Assembly (NCBI GenBank): GCA_024036415.1
Contig: JAMWET010006786.1
Location: 1-64,000 of the forward strand
Direction of reading: 5' to 3'
From: Prochilodus magdalenae
Taxonomy: Eukaryota > Chordata > Actinopteri > Characiformes > Prochilodontidae
DNA: 64,000 nt
Shown: positions 1 through 11,475 of the stretch, in pieces
How the letters are laid out: the number at the start of each line of letters is the position of its first letter
Numbering within the stretch: the stretch's first letter is position 1
Position numbers and translations under genes: made by a program
The notes under the pieces: generated by a model
What the model was told of the DNA's origin: nothing
Seen by the model: only the letters and a program-made list of their open reading frames with translations
The model's database searches: none

Positions 1-854
1 TGTGATATTTTCCTATGGTATGTGTGATGTGATAACTTGGCAAATAATAAAGTTAATGAACCTGTTCTTCATGAGTGCTGCGAATCTAGGTGAAAACAGG
101 GTCATATAAACCTGATATAGCTGGTTTTGTCTGGAAAGGGTCTTAAAATGACACCAAACTGAAATAAACGCAGGACTGTAAATGTTTGGAAATGATTCAA
201 AGCACATTCCCAGAAGGGTCACATACTATTTCTGCATTTTTGTATGTATTCTGAAGTCTTCTTCAGCTAGCAAGACACTTGCATTATGAAACTATCAATA
301 CCCAGTATCAGTGTATAATGCTTATGTTTTTATTTATTTATGTCTCCTTTTAACATTGATTTTTAAATGTTTCACACAATAGCATTCCACTGTTTTGCAG
401 AGTAATAGAAACTAGTCTGGGGATTCATTAAACTTTACATGAATTTACTATTTCAGCCATTTAATAAGAAATGCATAGCTATGTTTATTTTATACACATG
501 TAAATGAACATGCCCTGTGTATTATCCTTATCATTAACATTATTCTCTCTCAACCACCGTCCTCAGCCTTTTCATAGTGTGTGTTTGCTTTACCACATAT
601 AGAAAGAACAGAGCTGCTGGATGCTCAGAATAAACTCTTAACGACTCTTTGTCTTCTGCACTTTTCACCGCTGTTTGGATGATGTATATTTGAGTTTGAA
701 TGGACAGAATGGAGTAGTTGTTATGCAGCAGAAGAACAATCTCCCTTTGTGCTGTTTAGGTCTGCTAATAGCGCATTAGGAACAGAGACGTCACCGAGAC
801 AGCAGTGTAAGGGCACCACAGGCACCCATAGCTGGCCCAATACACTTTCTCAAC
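1..854. other. Non-coding flank, nothing recognised
   Basis: AT-rich sequence with only short open frames that resemble no protein I know. In mammals GALNS lies beyond APRT on this side, so this may be the distal part of that intergenic region, but no GALNS exon was seen. Confidence 0.4.
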
Positions 855-2830
855 CACATAAGCCTTCAGTGACAGTTCCCTGACATACACGTTCTGTCCG
901 CTTATCCCCAGGTTGTGGGACAAACAAAGTTATAACCTGACTTAAATATCATCCATTGGTTTTAGAAATGGACTCATTATGAAGAGCTGAAACCCTCAAA
1001 AAAGAATGAGATTTAATTACGACAAAATAACAATTTGCTGTCACCTGCTAGAAAGTAGTGATTCAAATGTGCAAATGAACACAGAGGAAAGGCTTCAGAT
1101 TTTTGTGCAAGAGACTAAAAAGTTTTGTAGTCGCCACAGAAAAGTATATGTGAACACATCTCAGCACAACAATAATTCACTCATATGACAAAAGAATATG
1201 CTTCATAACACTGGTGAAATGACGTGTGGTTGCGCTATTATGAGCCATATTTAATCATATTTTGTGTGACTTCCCATGAGCTTGAAAGACTGCATCCATG
1301 CCGGTTCGACAATGATTCATACAATTTATTGATGAAGTCATTCCAGGAATAGCGCACAAGAGTGCGAGTTCCTTACTATTGGCCTCACCAGAGTTCATCA
1401 AGATTCCTTTGGTTTTGTTCTCCAAGCTTTCCTCTTTCATCCTACCACCCACAACATGCCTAAGTGATGTTAATGTCTGGGGTGACTGGGCTTGGCCAGT
1501 CCTGGAGCACCTTGATCTTCTTCGCCTTGTAGGGAAAACTTTGATGTATAGAGGATAGCGAATGTATGAGACTGGAGCACCAATCCTGCTGCAAAAACCA
1601 CCTCCTTGAACTCCTCACCGACACTCTAATGATTGGGAATGTAAGATTGTAAAGCTCATACTTGTCTTTGAGTATTTTAGGCTATTGATATTGCCATTAC
1701 CACCTTGCAAATTGTTTGCGCACATACCCCCATACTGAGAATGTAACCCCACAGACCATGATTCTTAGCTCCACCACCAAAACTTGAATGTTTTTTCTGG
1801 GTGAATCTAGGATCCATCGAGGCTAGCTCCAGTTAGGATCATCCTGCAGTATTTCCACCCCCCGGTGGTCTATGTGTGTTATTCAACTGAAGATTCATTG
1901 AGAAATCCACCTTCTGCACACTTTCCAGGGCGTCCATAAACCGTTTAAGTGCAGTGCTGTCGGGGCTTGGCAAAATGTCCACACCGGTTGGTTTACATGC
2001 CTAGTGTTAGGTGCTGGCTTTCGGGCACTGCATTTTTCGACCTATGGAGGCCATTTCGAGACAGAAGCCCATACAAAACAGTTCTATAGTTGCCATCAGG
2101 GATTTGAGTAGGTGACCAGGCCTGGTGGAGCTCTGCTGGCAGGGAAGAGGGACTGGCCTTAGTGATTTTTATAAACTAACCAAACGGATCCATCACCGAG
2201 ACCGTTGGTCTTGTGGGGGTCTCGCCGGACCTGGGCTTGTCAAAAAACATCTCCAGTCCTCTTCCAATTTTTTTTAATTCCTTTGTAGCTTGACGCTGAG
2301 GACAACATTTAAAAGGTGCCAGCCCACCTAGTGGCAGGGGATTGTGGTCACTTCAGGCGTTCTTGATCAATCAGAGGCCTTTGGTCGCAGGATGGATTTC
2401 TCTGGCCCCATGGTTGTCAGAGGTCTCAAGTTTGCAGTGCAAAGTGAAGGTTCTGGGGGTGCTGGAGTTCTATTTATACAACACACCCACTAATAAACCA
2501 ATCAATTAGTGAGCACAGGTGAGGCTAGATAAAAAAAGACTAGGATTCGCGGTGACATTATATGATCCAAGGCGACAGACAAAACTTTTGTTCTTGACAA
2601 AATCTGATCTTGCTGATGTTCATTAAATGATCAATATTTCTGCAGTGAAGGTAACAAATTTAGTTTCGTAAATTAAATCTCATTTGGGAGGGTTTCAGCT
2701 TTCATATGAGTCATTTCTAAAACCAATGGATGAATTTAAAGTCAGGTTATAAGCTTTTGTTTCCACAACATGGATAAGCGACAGAACTTATGTCAGGGAC
2801 TGTAGAGCAGCTGACTTAACCTGTTAGTAA
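855..2830 (-). mobile_element. Decayed Tc1-like transposon with long inverted repeats
   Basis: The stretch at about 860-1150 is matched, in reverse complement and with scattered mismatches and small gaps, by about 2567-2815. Shared words include ATCCATTGGTTTTAGAAATG and GCTGAAACCCTC, so this is an element with terminal inverted repeats of some 250 bp or more. Read on the - strand, the interior (about 1500 down to 1255) carries the tail of a Tc1-family transposase. The pieces PDINI, GRMKEES, DFINKLYES and DAVFQAHG correspond to the family's C-terminal DDE region, but they are spread over different frames with stops. The element is therefore dead. The outermost boundaries are approximate and no target duplication was resolved. 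Confidence 0.75.
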
Positions 2831-4029
2831 TGTCCAGGTTTGAAACGTTACATTTAGTTCTCAGAGTTTGCCTGAGCACATGTTCTGTTAGAAATGGTCC
2901 ACATGCCTCAGATAAAAATCACCTCATTTATTATTTACAGTTATGTATTTAGCAGGCGCTCTTGTCAAGTTCATCCTAGAGTTGAATCATGTGACATAGG
3001 AAGAAGTATAAACAGCTGGAAATTTTAGCCAAGTGACTCTTATTTGTGGATATTTATTATAATATAATTTAATAGTGTATTAAAAGCATCTCCAGAAAAG
3101 CCTTGAGATTAGAGAAACGTTATCTTGAGATCACAAACAGACAACCAATTTTTACCTGGATCACACGGCAAGAAAACTTGTGAACTTAATAAAACAACTT
3201 CCGTTATTTTGAGGTCACAAGAAAATAAACAGTAATCCTGAAAAAACTTTTTTTTTTAAGAAGAATAAATTGTGATCTCAGCACAACAACTTTTGTGACC
3301 TCAAGAAAACAGATCTCAAGATGATTTTGCTTTTGGGAATGCAGTTGTAACTGCTTTTCCACAAACAGCTGTGGCACATAAAATAACACATCCTAAACTA
3401 GATCAGAACAGCTCAAACTCAGCACAGTTTATCTAATCCTGTCCTGTGGTCCATAGTACACTTTGCCATATATTACTTCTAAGTCAGCAAAGAGATGGAC
3501 TTTAGTCACTATAGGGTGATACAACATGCACTAAAGTTATAGCAGGTAATATGGTGCTCATATTTTAAGGTAGGAAACTTGACCTACAGTATATTATAAT
3601 CTTAAACCCCAGAGAACCTAAATCTGTGTTCCCTTTCTAATTACGGTAATCTTGTTCCTCTGGACCACATACACATATACAGTATATGTCCTGTAAAACC
3701 TTTCTGCAGTCTAACAGTTGTCTGCTGCATTTCACTATATTTCTCTCTTCTTCATATAAAACTGGGTGGTCCTAATTTTGGGTAATGCATCTGCATTTCC
3801 TAACCAAACATTCAATGCAGAATATACAGATTACTGCAGAATCTAATCTTAGAGCATGAAGAAATCTGAAAACAAAATATCTAATGCTAACGTAATGTTT
3901 ACTTTCCAGACTTCAGATTTCCTGTATCACAGTCATAAACATTTTTAAAATTGTCCACAGTGTTGTCCCTTAAAGTTGTTCTGAACTGCTGAGCGATGAC
4001 ATATATACTAAACACCTGAACTAACATTA
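2831..4029. other. Intergenic, nothing recognised
   Basis: AT-rich unique-looking DNA with no coding signal and no clear repeat. Confidence 0.4.
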
Positions 4030-4292
4030 ATGCCATTGTTTACTGACCACCTTTTGTACACACTTTCTATGCACACTCCTGTGTCTCTGGTTTGTTCTGT
4101 GTTTATTGCCTTTTGTATTGTATGCCTATTGTTGCTTATTACATATTCTATTTGTTGTTATTTGTACTTATTTAGTGGGAACATCCCACTGGGACATGTG
4201 CCCTCATGTCCTTGTCTTAATGTTTATGCTCCAGAGAAGTTTTTGTTACACTGTACTGGGTATATGTATTATGACAAAGTTGAGTTGTCAAA
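4030..4292 (+). repeat. Retroposon-like 3' tail
   Basis: A T-rich, C-poor stretch ends in GCACTGTACTGGGTATATG-like wording and then ATGACAAAGTTGAGTTG. This resembles the 3' tails of non-LTR elements common in fish, which end in ATGACAATAAAGTTGA. A sister tail lies at 6770-6955. The small open frames inside look like artefacts of its composition. Confidence 0.4.
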
Positions 4293-4594
4293 ACAGTAAA
4301 GCAAGACTGGCAGCGCCTTCAGTATATTCTAGTATATGTGATATAGCAGAATGTGATCGCAGCCTTAGGCTTCACTCTGGAGTCACTTTACCTTACATTT
4401 TTGTGTTTTGCCTGCTCTGATCCACATAAGTGAATTTATTAGTTGTTGTTGTAAAGTTGTAAAGTTCATATGGCAGGGTTAGATCAGGAAAACGCTCAAA
4501 TTTACCATGTAGAGGGACTAAAGTACCAGTATTAGAAACTGTATTATATCCTAAGCACCCCAATCTCATGCATTCTGTTCCTGATGTTAATGTG

Positions 4595-4597
<3 letters not shown>

Positions 4598-4648
<51 letters not shown>
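4598..4648 (+). repeat. (GT)n microsatellite
   Basis: About 25 uninterrupted GT units. Confidence 0.95.
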
Positions 4649-4650
<2 letters not shown>

Positions 4651-6050
4651 CAGAACTGGTCTCCCCCTGGGTGTGAGAAGCTGGGAAAGTGCCTCAAACC
4701 ACCACCTTCTCAGCCATGGAAGTGTGACTGGCCACACTAAAGCGTCTTCTACGCAGATGAATAATGAGGACGTCAAAATCTAGCGATGACTCAAAAACCC
4801 AACAGCTGATCTTTACACAGACTAGATCATTTATTCTACATTTGTGTATGTCCACAATGTGTGAAACTTTAAAACTGTAAACATTCTGATTGCACTGACA
4901 AAGATGATTTCAGTGATCACATTTGATTGCTTTTTTATTATAAAGGGAATTTTTAAAATGAGTTGTTATTGTTATCATTACAACCTAAAATAAAAAACAA
5001 TAAATCAGACAAAGTTTTACACATTTATTTGTTCACCTTTTAAACTGGATTAAAAATAAGTTTTATGTCAAAATAAAAGCCATCATATGAAAATTGCATG
5101 TGGTAGTAAATGCATAAGAATATTTTAAACAAGTTCTGTTTTTCCTGGTGTGTTGTAGCTTTTTGTGTAAACAGTATGTAAAGTTATAAAACCCAAAGTA
5201 CATGCCAGAGGAAGAAACTCTCTCCCGCAGAAATCACTTTTCTCAGGTGCCTGAAACACCTTGTTGGAAACACCTTGTCCAGGCTTTTTCCCTGTTACAG
5301 GGTGACATCCCGTGGTAGCACAATCCTTACTGCCCACCTGCTTGACCTTGCAGAGCTAAAATAGTAAACATTTTCTGTTCTGCTTCAGTCTAGCTTGCAA
5401 AAGTGGATCTACAATTTGTCTGGCCTGACTGTCAGGTCACTGGCTCAAACTGATACAGCAGAGCCAGCACAATTGTAAGCGTAGTCAAAACGGAGTTAGG
5501 GTGAAGCCTGTAGCAGAATGCTGATCTGACTGTTGACCATTCTGACTGTTGGGCTCATTGGGAGGTGGGGCTTAAAGCCACAGGAGCTATGACAGGTAGT
5601 GTCAGACACAGAGTGAATATAGATGTACAGTATAAGAAAAGTAGTGGGCTTTGGGGAAATTTAAGCTAATCAGTTCTAGTATCATGAAAAAGATAAGAAA
5701 TTTGAGCACTGAAAATAAGCATAATAGGTCCTCTGTAGTAGTAACAGTGCAAACTTGTACTTACTAGGACAATAATTGGTTAAAGGCTCTACACTTTTAT
5801 TTATTTATGTATTTAATATACACGGTTTCCTTCCTCAGCACTATTTGTAAAATGTATTAATTTATTTATATTTGGTCTGGGCCTTCACCAGGGACAGATA
5901 TAGCAAAACCTTTTTTTTTAAGTTTCGAAAACTGCAATAGAGACATATTTTACTCATAAACTTTGGGGCATTATTTATTTATTTATTTTAGTTACGTTCT
6001 TTAAAATGTCGCTTCTAAATTAATTTTTTTCATTATCTGATCACGTAAAA
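4649..6050. other. APRT upstream intergenic, nothing recognised
   Basis: AT-rich sequence with TTTA/ATTT runs around 5795-5995. No exon or clear repeat was seen. Confidence 0.4.
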
Positions 6051-6054
6051 TTGG

Positions 6055-6078
6055 ACGGCGGGATTTTTAAGGCGGGAC
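6055..6078. promoter_or_regulatory. Putative APRT proximal promoter with two GGCGGGA motifs
   Basis: Two GGCGGGA boxes (about 6057-6063 and 6071-6077) lie 75-100 bp upstream of the APRT ATG in otherwise AT-rich DNA. They fit E2F or GC-box type sites of a TATA-less housekeeping promoter. This is inferred from motif and position only. Confidence 0.35.
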
Positions 6079-6153
6079 TTTTATTTTGACTCCGCTAGTT
6101 ACGTACTATGTAATGCGCTGTTTCTCGGCTTTCCCAGTTCCCACGTTTCACTC

Positions 6154-9100
6154 ATGGCAGGCGCTTCTGGTCCAGAGAAACTGGACATTGTTGTCCAGAG
6201 TATCAGATCATTCCCTGATTTTCCCATCAAAGGCATATGTTTCCAGTGAGTGCTGTTTGTACAATGTATTAATCTGATACGGTTCGCACTGCTGCAAGGG
6301 AACAAACACCAATTAGCATTGCAATAAAAGTGAAGTGCCACTGACGCATTTGTTGCACTGCCAGTGTGTTTGGGTGGCGGTGTTCATGTTGTTTAATTCT
6401 GCCCCTGCAGTGATATCTGTCCTATCCTGAAAGACCCTAAAGCTCTGACTGCTGTTATAGACCTGTTTGAGGAGCATGTCAGGCAGAAATACCCCCACGT
6501 GGATCTGATTGCAGGTAAGACCTCAAGCTGCAGGCTTTCTGTCTTCATTCAGTCATGGCTAAACTTCACATGTTGGGATCTCCTTCTGGTAGCTTTGTGA
6601 TGACCATTCTTTGGGTCACTGCTTTCTCATAGATCTTTATTTTTGCATGACATTTGCTTGTAATAAGGATCCAGTGTCGTGCATGGAGGCGCTTATGTCA
6701 TTAATTCGCTTCGTAAAGAGCTTAATGACAGCAAGCATGTTCCTAAAAGTTCCTTTCCAGCCTTCCTTCTTCCTCATTACAATCTGTATAAAGTCTTACA
6801 CGTTGCACTTTCTGCTGTCTGTCCTGTTCTGTATTGTTTTGTTCTCGTTTTGTTCCATGTGGCACCCTTGTTCTGGAAAAAACGTAATTTCAATTTACAG
6901 TGTACTTGTACAGAACTGTAAAGACAATAAAAGCCACTTGACTTGATCTGACTTTGACTAATGTTTGAGACGACCATGTCCTTGGTTTGTAGGGGCATTA
7001 CAGCATCAGTGTTCTCATATATGAATATCTGAATAGTACACAGAGATACAGCGTTATTATAGCTGTTTTGGTTTTCAATCTGGTGGCATTTTAAGAAAAT
7101 AAGAACAAAGTTCATTCAAACCAACATGGAGTAGCATCAGCGGTGGCCTATGGGGAACCTGGCCACTTCCTATTTATTCCATTATGTTTCTGTGAAACGC
7201 CAGAGGGCGCCCGCGAGCAAGTCACAACAATAAAAGAACCGAAGGGAATGTACGTGTGTATGTTTTTTTTTTCTCAGGGTTTTGGGCAGTATATATGATA
7301 ACAAGGTAAAGATTATTAGATTATTGTCATATGAATTTGTCACAGAGAAACAAGCAGTTGCACTGAACATTGAAAGTCTCCCGAAACTATTCTGTAAGTT
7401 GATGGTCCTTGATATCACACTCTAGTGTCATCTGCCAGATAAGAGAAGTGTGAAGAGGTTGTATTGAGGATGTTTTGTCTTGATGATCTTGTGGGCCTTC
7501 CTGAGGACCCTGGAGTGGTAACTGTCCTTTAGTGTTGAGGGGGCTGTTCCTGAGATGATCTAGGCTGTCTTGACATTGTTTAGAATTTTGCCTGGCTGCT
7601 GATTGGTTAGCATTACTGCTACTGAGTGCTAATTGTTAGCATTACTGCTACCGAGTGCTAATTGTTAGCATTACTGCTACCGAGTGCTGATTGGTTAGCA
7701 TTACTGCTACTGAGTGCTGATTGTTAGCATTACTGCTACCGAGGTAAGCCTCGCCACTCCTTGTTTTTCCAATATAATGCAGGGATTGCACTCCCAAACT
7801 TGGCAAAATAGTGCTGATCTGGTTAGGCAATATACTGATTACCTGGAGTGCTAGATTGTGTTAGCAGTACTGCTACAATGCGTTGCTGTGTTCGCATTTA
7901 CTGCACTGGTGTGACTGGTTAGCATTACTGCTACCGAGTGCTGATTGGTTAGCATTACTGCTACTGAGTGCTGATTGTTAGCATTACTGCTACTGCGTGC
8001 TGACTGGTTAGCGTTACTGCTACCGAGTGCTGATTGGTTAGCATTACTGCTACCGAGTGCTGACTGGTTAGCATTACTGCTACCGAGTGCTGACTGGTTA
8101 GCATTACTGCTACTGCGTGCTGACTGGTTAGCATTACTGCTACCGAGTGCTGATTGGTTAGCATTACTGCTACTGCATGCTGACTGGTTTGCAAGCTGAT
8201 CAGTCCTTTGACTTAATCCAGTGGTTTACACTCACTGACCTTGTAAAATACATTGTCTCATAGTTTCATAACTGTAATTCAGAAGAAGTTATAACAAAAC
8301 TGTATTTCCTGTATATAAAAAGAAGATTTACAAAACAACATTTTCACATGTTCTTTATTAACCTATCCTTTCGGACTCAGCAGAACCATCCATCCGTTTT
8401 GTTAATAGTGTGATGTACTTTTTGCTGCAGGTCTGGATGCCAGAGGATTCCTGTTTGGCCCTCTCTTGGCCCAAAGGTTGGGAATTGGCTTTGCTCTAAT
8501 CAGAAAGAAAGGGAAGCTCCCCGGCCCCACAGCATCCGTATCATACAGTCTTGAGTATGGCTCGGTAAGGCCTCCTGCTGTGGTCCTGAGGAAGCAGTAT
8601 TTAAAGCTATTTATATAGGCAGTAATGATTTCAAAACACTAACATTCAGTTAAATACCATATTCGTGTAATCTACATATTCATTACTTACTGTCCAGATG
8701 AACAGTTCTAAGCTGTGCCTAAGACTTCTACATGGTGTTGTATGTCTAACTGTTTAATTTTCTATTTATTTATATTTCTTTGTGTCTCAGGCTGAAGCAG
8801 AGATTCAGGTGGATGCTGTAGAACCAGGGCAGAAAGTTCTCCTCATTGATGACCTGCTGGCTACTGGAGGCGAGTCTCGTGTGGTCCTTTTTTTCAGTAG
8901 ATACACACATAACCACATAATTAGTATATCATTTTTTTGCACATTTTTATTAGAAATACCTACAAACAGGTGGTTTAATAGTAACAGACTGTAGCTCACA
9001 CCTGCCATCATGAGGGGGCAAAAGAGGGAGATGTATTTTCTGCCCCCACCGACTAATTGCTTGCTGACTACTGTTATACATCGTTATGCAGCTTGACTGT

Positions 9101-9860
9101 TTAGTTAGAAAGCAGTTCAGGACTAGAAGGTTTGCTTGGAATTTCAGAGACTGAAACGATAAGGCTAAAAACTCTGTGTCTGATTTACTCACTGCAGTAC
9201 AACACACCCTAACACGCAACCACCGCATCAGTGTCACTGCAGAGACTGATCCACCTCTTAAATAATACCTGCAGGAACAGGGTGAAAGGAGTATGCAGAG
9301 ACACAGATGGACTACAGTCTGTAATTGTAGATCAAAAAAAATTGTAGGAAAAAGTTACTTTATGCTACTGAGTCCCAACCAATGAGCACTCAGTAGCAGT
9401 TATGCTAATGAGCCAATGTTAAGTAGCAGTAATGCTAACCAGTCAGCACTTAGTAGCAGTAATGCTAATGAGCCAATGTTAAGTAGCAGTAATGCTAACC
9501 AGATATCACTCAGAAGCAGTAATTCCAAGCAATCAGCACTTACTAACTGTAGGGCCAACCAGTCAGCACTCAGTAACAGTAATGCCAACCAATCAGCACG
9601 TACTGGTGGCAGTGCCAACCAGTCACCACTCCGTAGCGGTAATGCCTATAAGAGGCTATTAAAATTGCACACACACATTTTTGTTTATTTGTATCTGTTG
9701 TACACCTCATCTTTTATCAGGGACCTTGGCTGCAGCGTGTGACCTGATGACGAAGCAGCAGGCTGAAGTCCTGGGCTGTTTAGTGGTGATTGAATTGAAG
9801 GACCTCAAGGGGGCAGAAAGACTGAAGCCAAACCATGTATTCTCTCTGGTGCAGCGCTGA
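6154..9860 (+). CDS. aprt: Adenine phosphoribosyltransferase, complete, 5 coding exons
   Basis: Cytosolic purine-salvage enzyme that makes AMP and pyrophosphate from adenine and PRPP. Coding exons are 6154-6245, 6411-6514, 8431-8564, 8791-8869 and 9721-9860 (stop TGA), joined in phase to 549 bp, or 182 residues; human APRT has 180. Hallmarks in order are RSFPDFP near the N-terminus, [27 protein letters not shown] with SYSLEYG, and the PRPP-binding motif [12 protein letters not shown] at about residues 126-137, whose last glycine is split by intron 4. Other introns use GT-AG ends. Intron 4 has a GC donor (GGAG then GCGAGT), the only donor there that keeps the frame. Intron 2 holds a retroposon tail and minisatellite arrays; intron 4 holds the inverted array. 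The gene is convergent with CDT1. No canonical AATAAA was seen within about 600 bp of the stop. Confidence 0.95.
6770..6955 (+). repeat. Retroposon-like 3' tail in APRT intron 2
   Basis: The sequence ends in GACAATAAAAGCCACTTGAC followed by TTGA repeats. This is typical of fish non-LTR/SINE tails and akin to the copy at 4030-4292. Confidence 0.5.
7199..7214. promoter_or_regulatory. CTCF-like motif in APRT intron 2
   Basis: The word CGCCAGAGGGCGCCCG resembles the CTCF core (CCASYAGRKGGCRS). Motif match only. Confidence 0.25.
7590..7742 (+). repeat. Minisatellite array 1, ~30-bp unit (APRT intron 2)
   Basis: About five tandem copies of a unit built from GAGTGCTGATTGG, TTAGCATTACTGCTACC and variants (AATTG and GATTG forms, 27-30 bp). 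Confidence 0.9.
7912..8195 (+). repeat. Minisatellite array 2, ~30-bp unit (APRT intron 2)
   Basis: Nine to ten further copies of the same unit (GAGTGCTGACTGG / TTAGCATTACTGCTACC), separated from array 1 by about 170 bp of degenerate or unrelated sequence. It ends about 235 bp before exon 3. Confidence 0.9.
9185..9300 (+). repeat. Fragment of short inverted-repeat family C (APRT intron 4)
   Basis: The words CAACCACCGCATCAGTGTCA, CTGATCCACCTC and AATAATACCTGC match the right half of the element at 53232-53600. Confidence 0.6.
9360..9648 (-). repeat. Minisatellite array 3, inverted relative to arrays 1-2 (APRT intron 4)
   Basis: About nine to ten copies of AGTAGCAGTAATGCTAACC / AGTCAGCACT, the reverse complement of the intron 2 unit. 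They are more diverged than array 2 and end about 75 bp before exon 5. Confidence 0.9.
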
Positions 9861-10444
9861 GTAGAGATCCTGATGTCCACTGAAAAGTCTGTTTACAGCA
9901 GGGAACTAGTACACAGACTTAACTGAGAAGAAAAATTTATATGCAAACCGTTTAAATCAAGTTGTCAGTAAGTCTCCGTATATGTATTTTAGGTAAACCT
10001 TGCACTCAGTATGTGTAGGGATGCATGATGAAGTCCAAATGAAAATTCAGTAAGTCGACATGTTTTAATAGTCAGCAATATGCAATATCTTATGCAGCCA
10101 AATATCATGTTTACATATCCCTTTATTTGGGAACATGAATGGTCAGTAAACACTACGCTAATGACACCACGTAGTATTATACCAGCAATGTTGTGATTTT
10201 AGATTGATTGATTAATTAATCTCTGTGGGGGGAGATTACATACCTTCATTACATACCTTGTGTCTACACTTAAACTATAGAGGCTGTTTGTAGTTCTATA
10301 ATAACAGACAGGCAGGTAGGCTACAGTCCATGTACTTTGTTAATTCCTTTGCCCCCTGTTGTTAAATAGCAAGGACCACGACAGAGCAGTTCTTATTAGG
10401 GTAGTGTACACACACACACAAAGTTGATTAAAAAAAAGTGTTGC

Positions 10445-10675
10445 CCTCAGAAGAAAATGTCTCATTATGGCATCAGGCCACCATAGAGGGAGGGAGATGA
10501 AGCAACACTAGGCCTTCTGGACATTTGTTGGACATCTCTACCAACACAAAAGCTGAACTAGTCACTGGTGACCCACTGCTATTATAGGTCACTTCATGAC
10601 AGTCTGGCAAGACGCCATTGCAAGTTTCATTCCTGGCTATTGATTCCTTCTGAGTGCAACTCTTTGTGCAGCTAT
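10445..10675 (-). mobile_element. Family A Tc1-like fragment
   Basis: CACTTCATGACAGTCTGGCA, the GACGCCATTGCA stretch and the end word GATTCCTTCTGAGTGCAACT match copies at 31003-31640 and 33153-33448. No intact transposase remains. Confidence 0.7.
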
Positions 10676-11161
10676 TTTTTTTTTTTTTTATATATAGGTA
10701 TTCAGAGAATGTATAAATGAAATACATATGGGGGGGAGTCCATCCCAGAAACCCAACAAATGCATTCTGTGCACATAATCTACAAGAAAGACTTGCATAT
10801 TAAAACCATGTTTTATTAACCTGTGAGGGACTGGCAGCCTTATCCAGCTATTCCTGTGTATCAGCTATCTGGCCTGGTAACAGCACCCTCCATGATCCAG
10901 AAGAAGCACCTGGGTGACTGGATGCAATTAGCCACTAAAACAGCAGACTGCTGCTACCATTGCATTTGATATCCTAATGCATCCCTAATAAGCATTTCCC
11001 CCAAGGCCACTATAGACCAACCTAACAGAATTCCATACTTCATCTGATCTCATAAAAAAAAAAAAAAGGATGAATACAGTAGTGTATCCACGTTTGGATG
11101 GTTATTGCAATTGTCCAACATGAATCACAAAAAGAAATCAAACCTGTTTCAAACACTGTTG

Positions 11162-11167
11162 TTTATT
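11162..11167 (-). terminator. Candidate CDT1 polyadenylation signal
   Basis: On the - strand this reads AATAAA, about 310 bp after the CDT1 stop codon. A plausible cleavage signal; not proven. Confidence 0.45.
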
Positions 11168-11475
11168 GTAGCAAATCAAGCCTATAAACATTTGCTGCCT
11201 TTCCAGTAAGGTCTTGATGGCTCAGTACTGTACTATATACACACACTCATCAATGCAGGTCTTTAAAATGTAAAGAAACAAATGTATGTAATAAATGTAT
11301 TATTCAAGCAAACCTTCACATTCCATCGTAAAACTTTCCTTTTGAACACTTTATAGCCTGTGTTTTTGGTGCACAGACAGTTAAGCCACACTGTGGCCAG
11401 TCCCAAGATTAAAAATGAAAAAAGTTCTCCAAAACTATTGCACACATTTCACATCCAGGGTCCTCCTTATGATCC

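Larger units (their letters stand above)
9861..11475. other. Convergent intergenic region between APRT and CDT1
   Basis: It holds the APRT 3' UTR (extent unknown), a family A transposon fragment (10445-10675) and the CDT1 3' UTR on the right. No further coding sequence was seen. Confidence 0.5.

Noticed and set aside
4030..4420. Two overlapping hydrophobic frames of about 90-100 codons
   Set aside because: They lie in a T-rich retroposon-like tail and have no recognisable domain.
7590..8195. CRISPR-like array (regular direct repeats)
   Set aside because: The repeats are head-to-tail with no unique spacers, and the genome is eukaryotic. It is a minisatellite.
7961..8199. Open frames with periodic peptides in the APRT minisatellites (also 9400-9742)
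   Set aside because: The periodicity comes from the 30-bp unit, which is a multiple of three, so stops are avoided in several frames. They lie inside introns.
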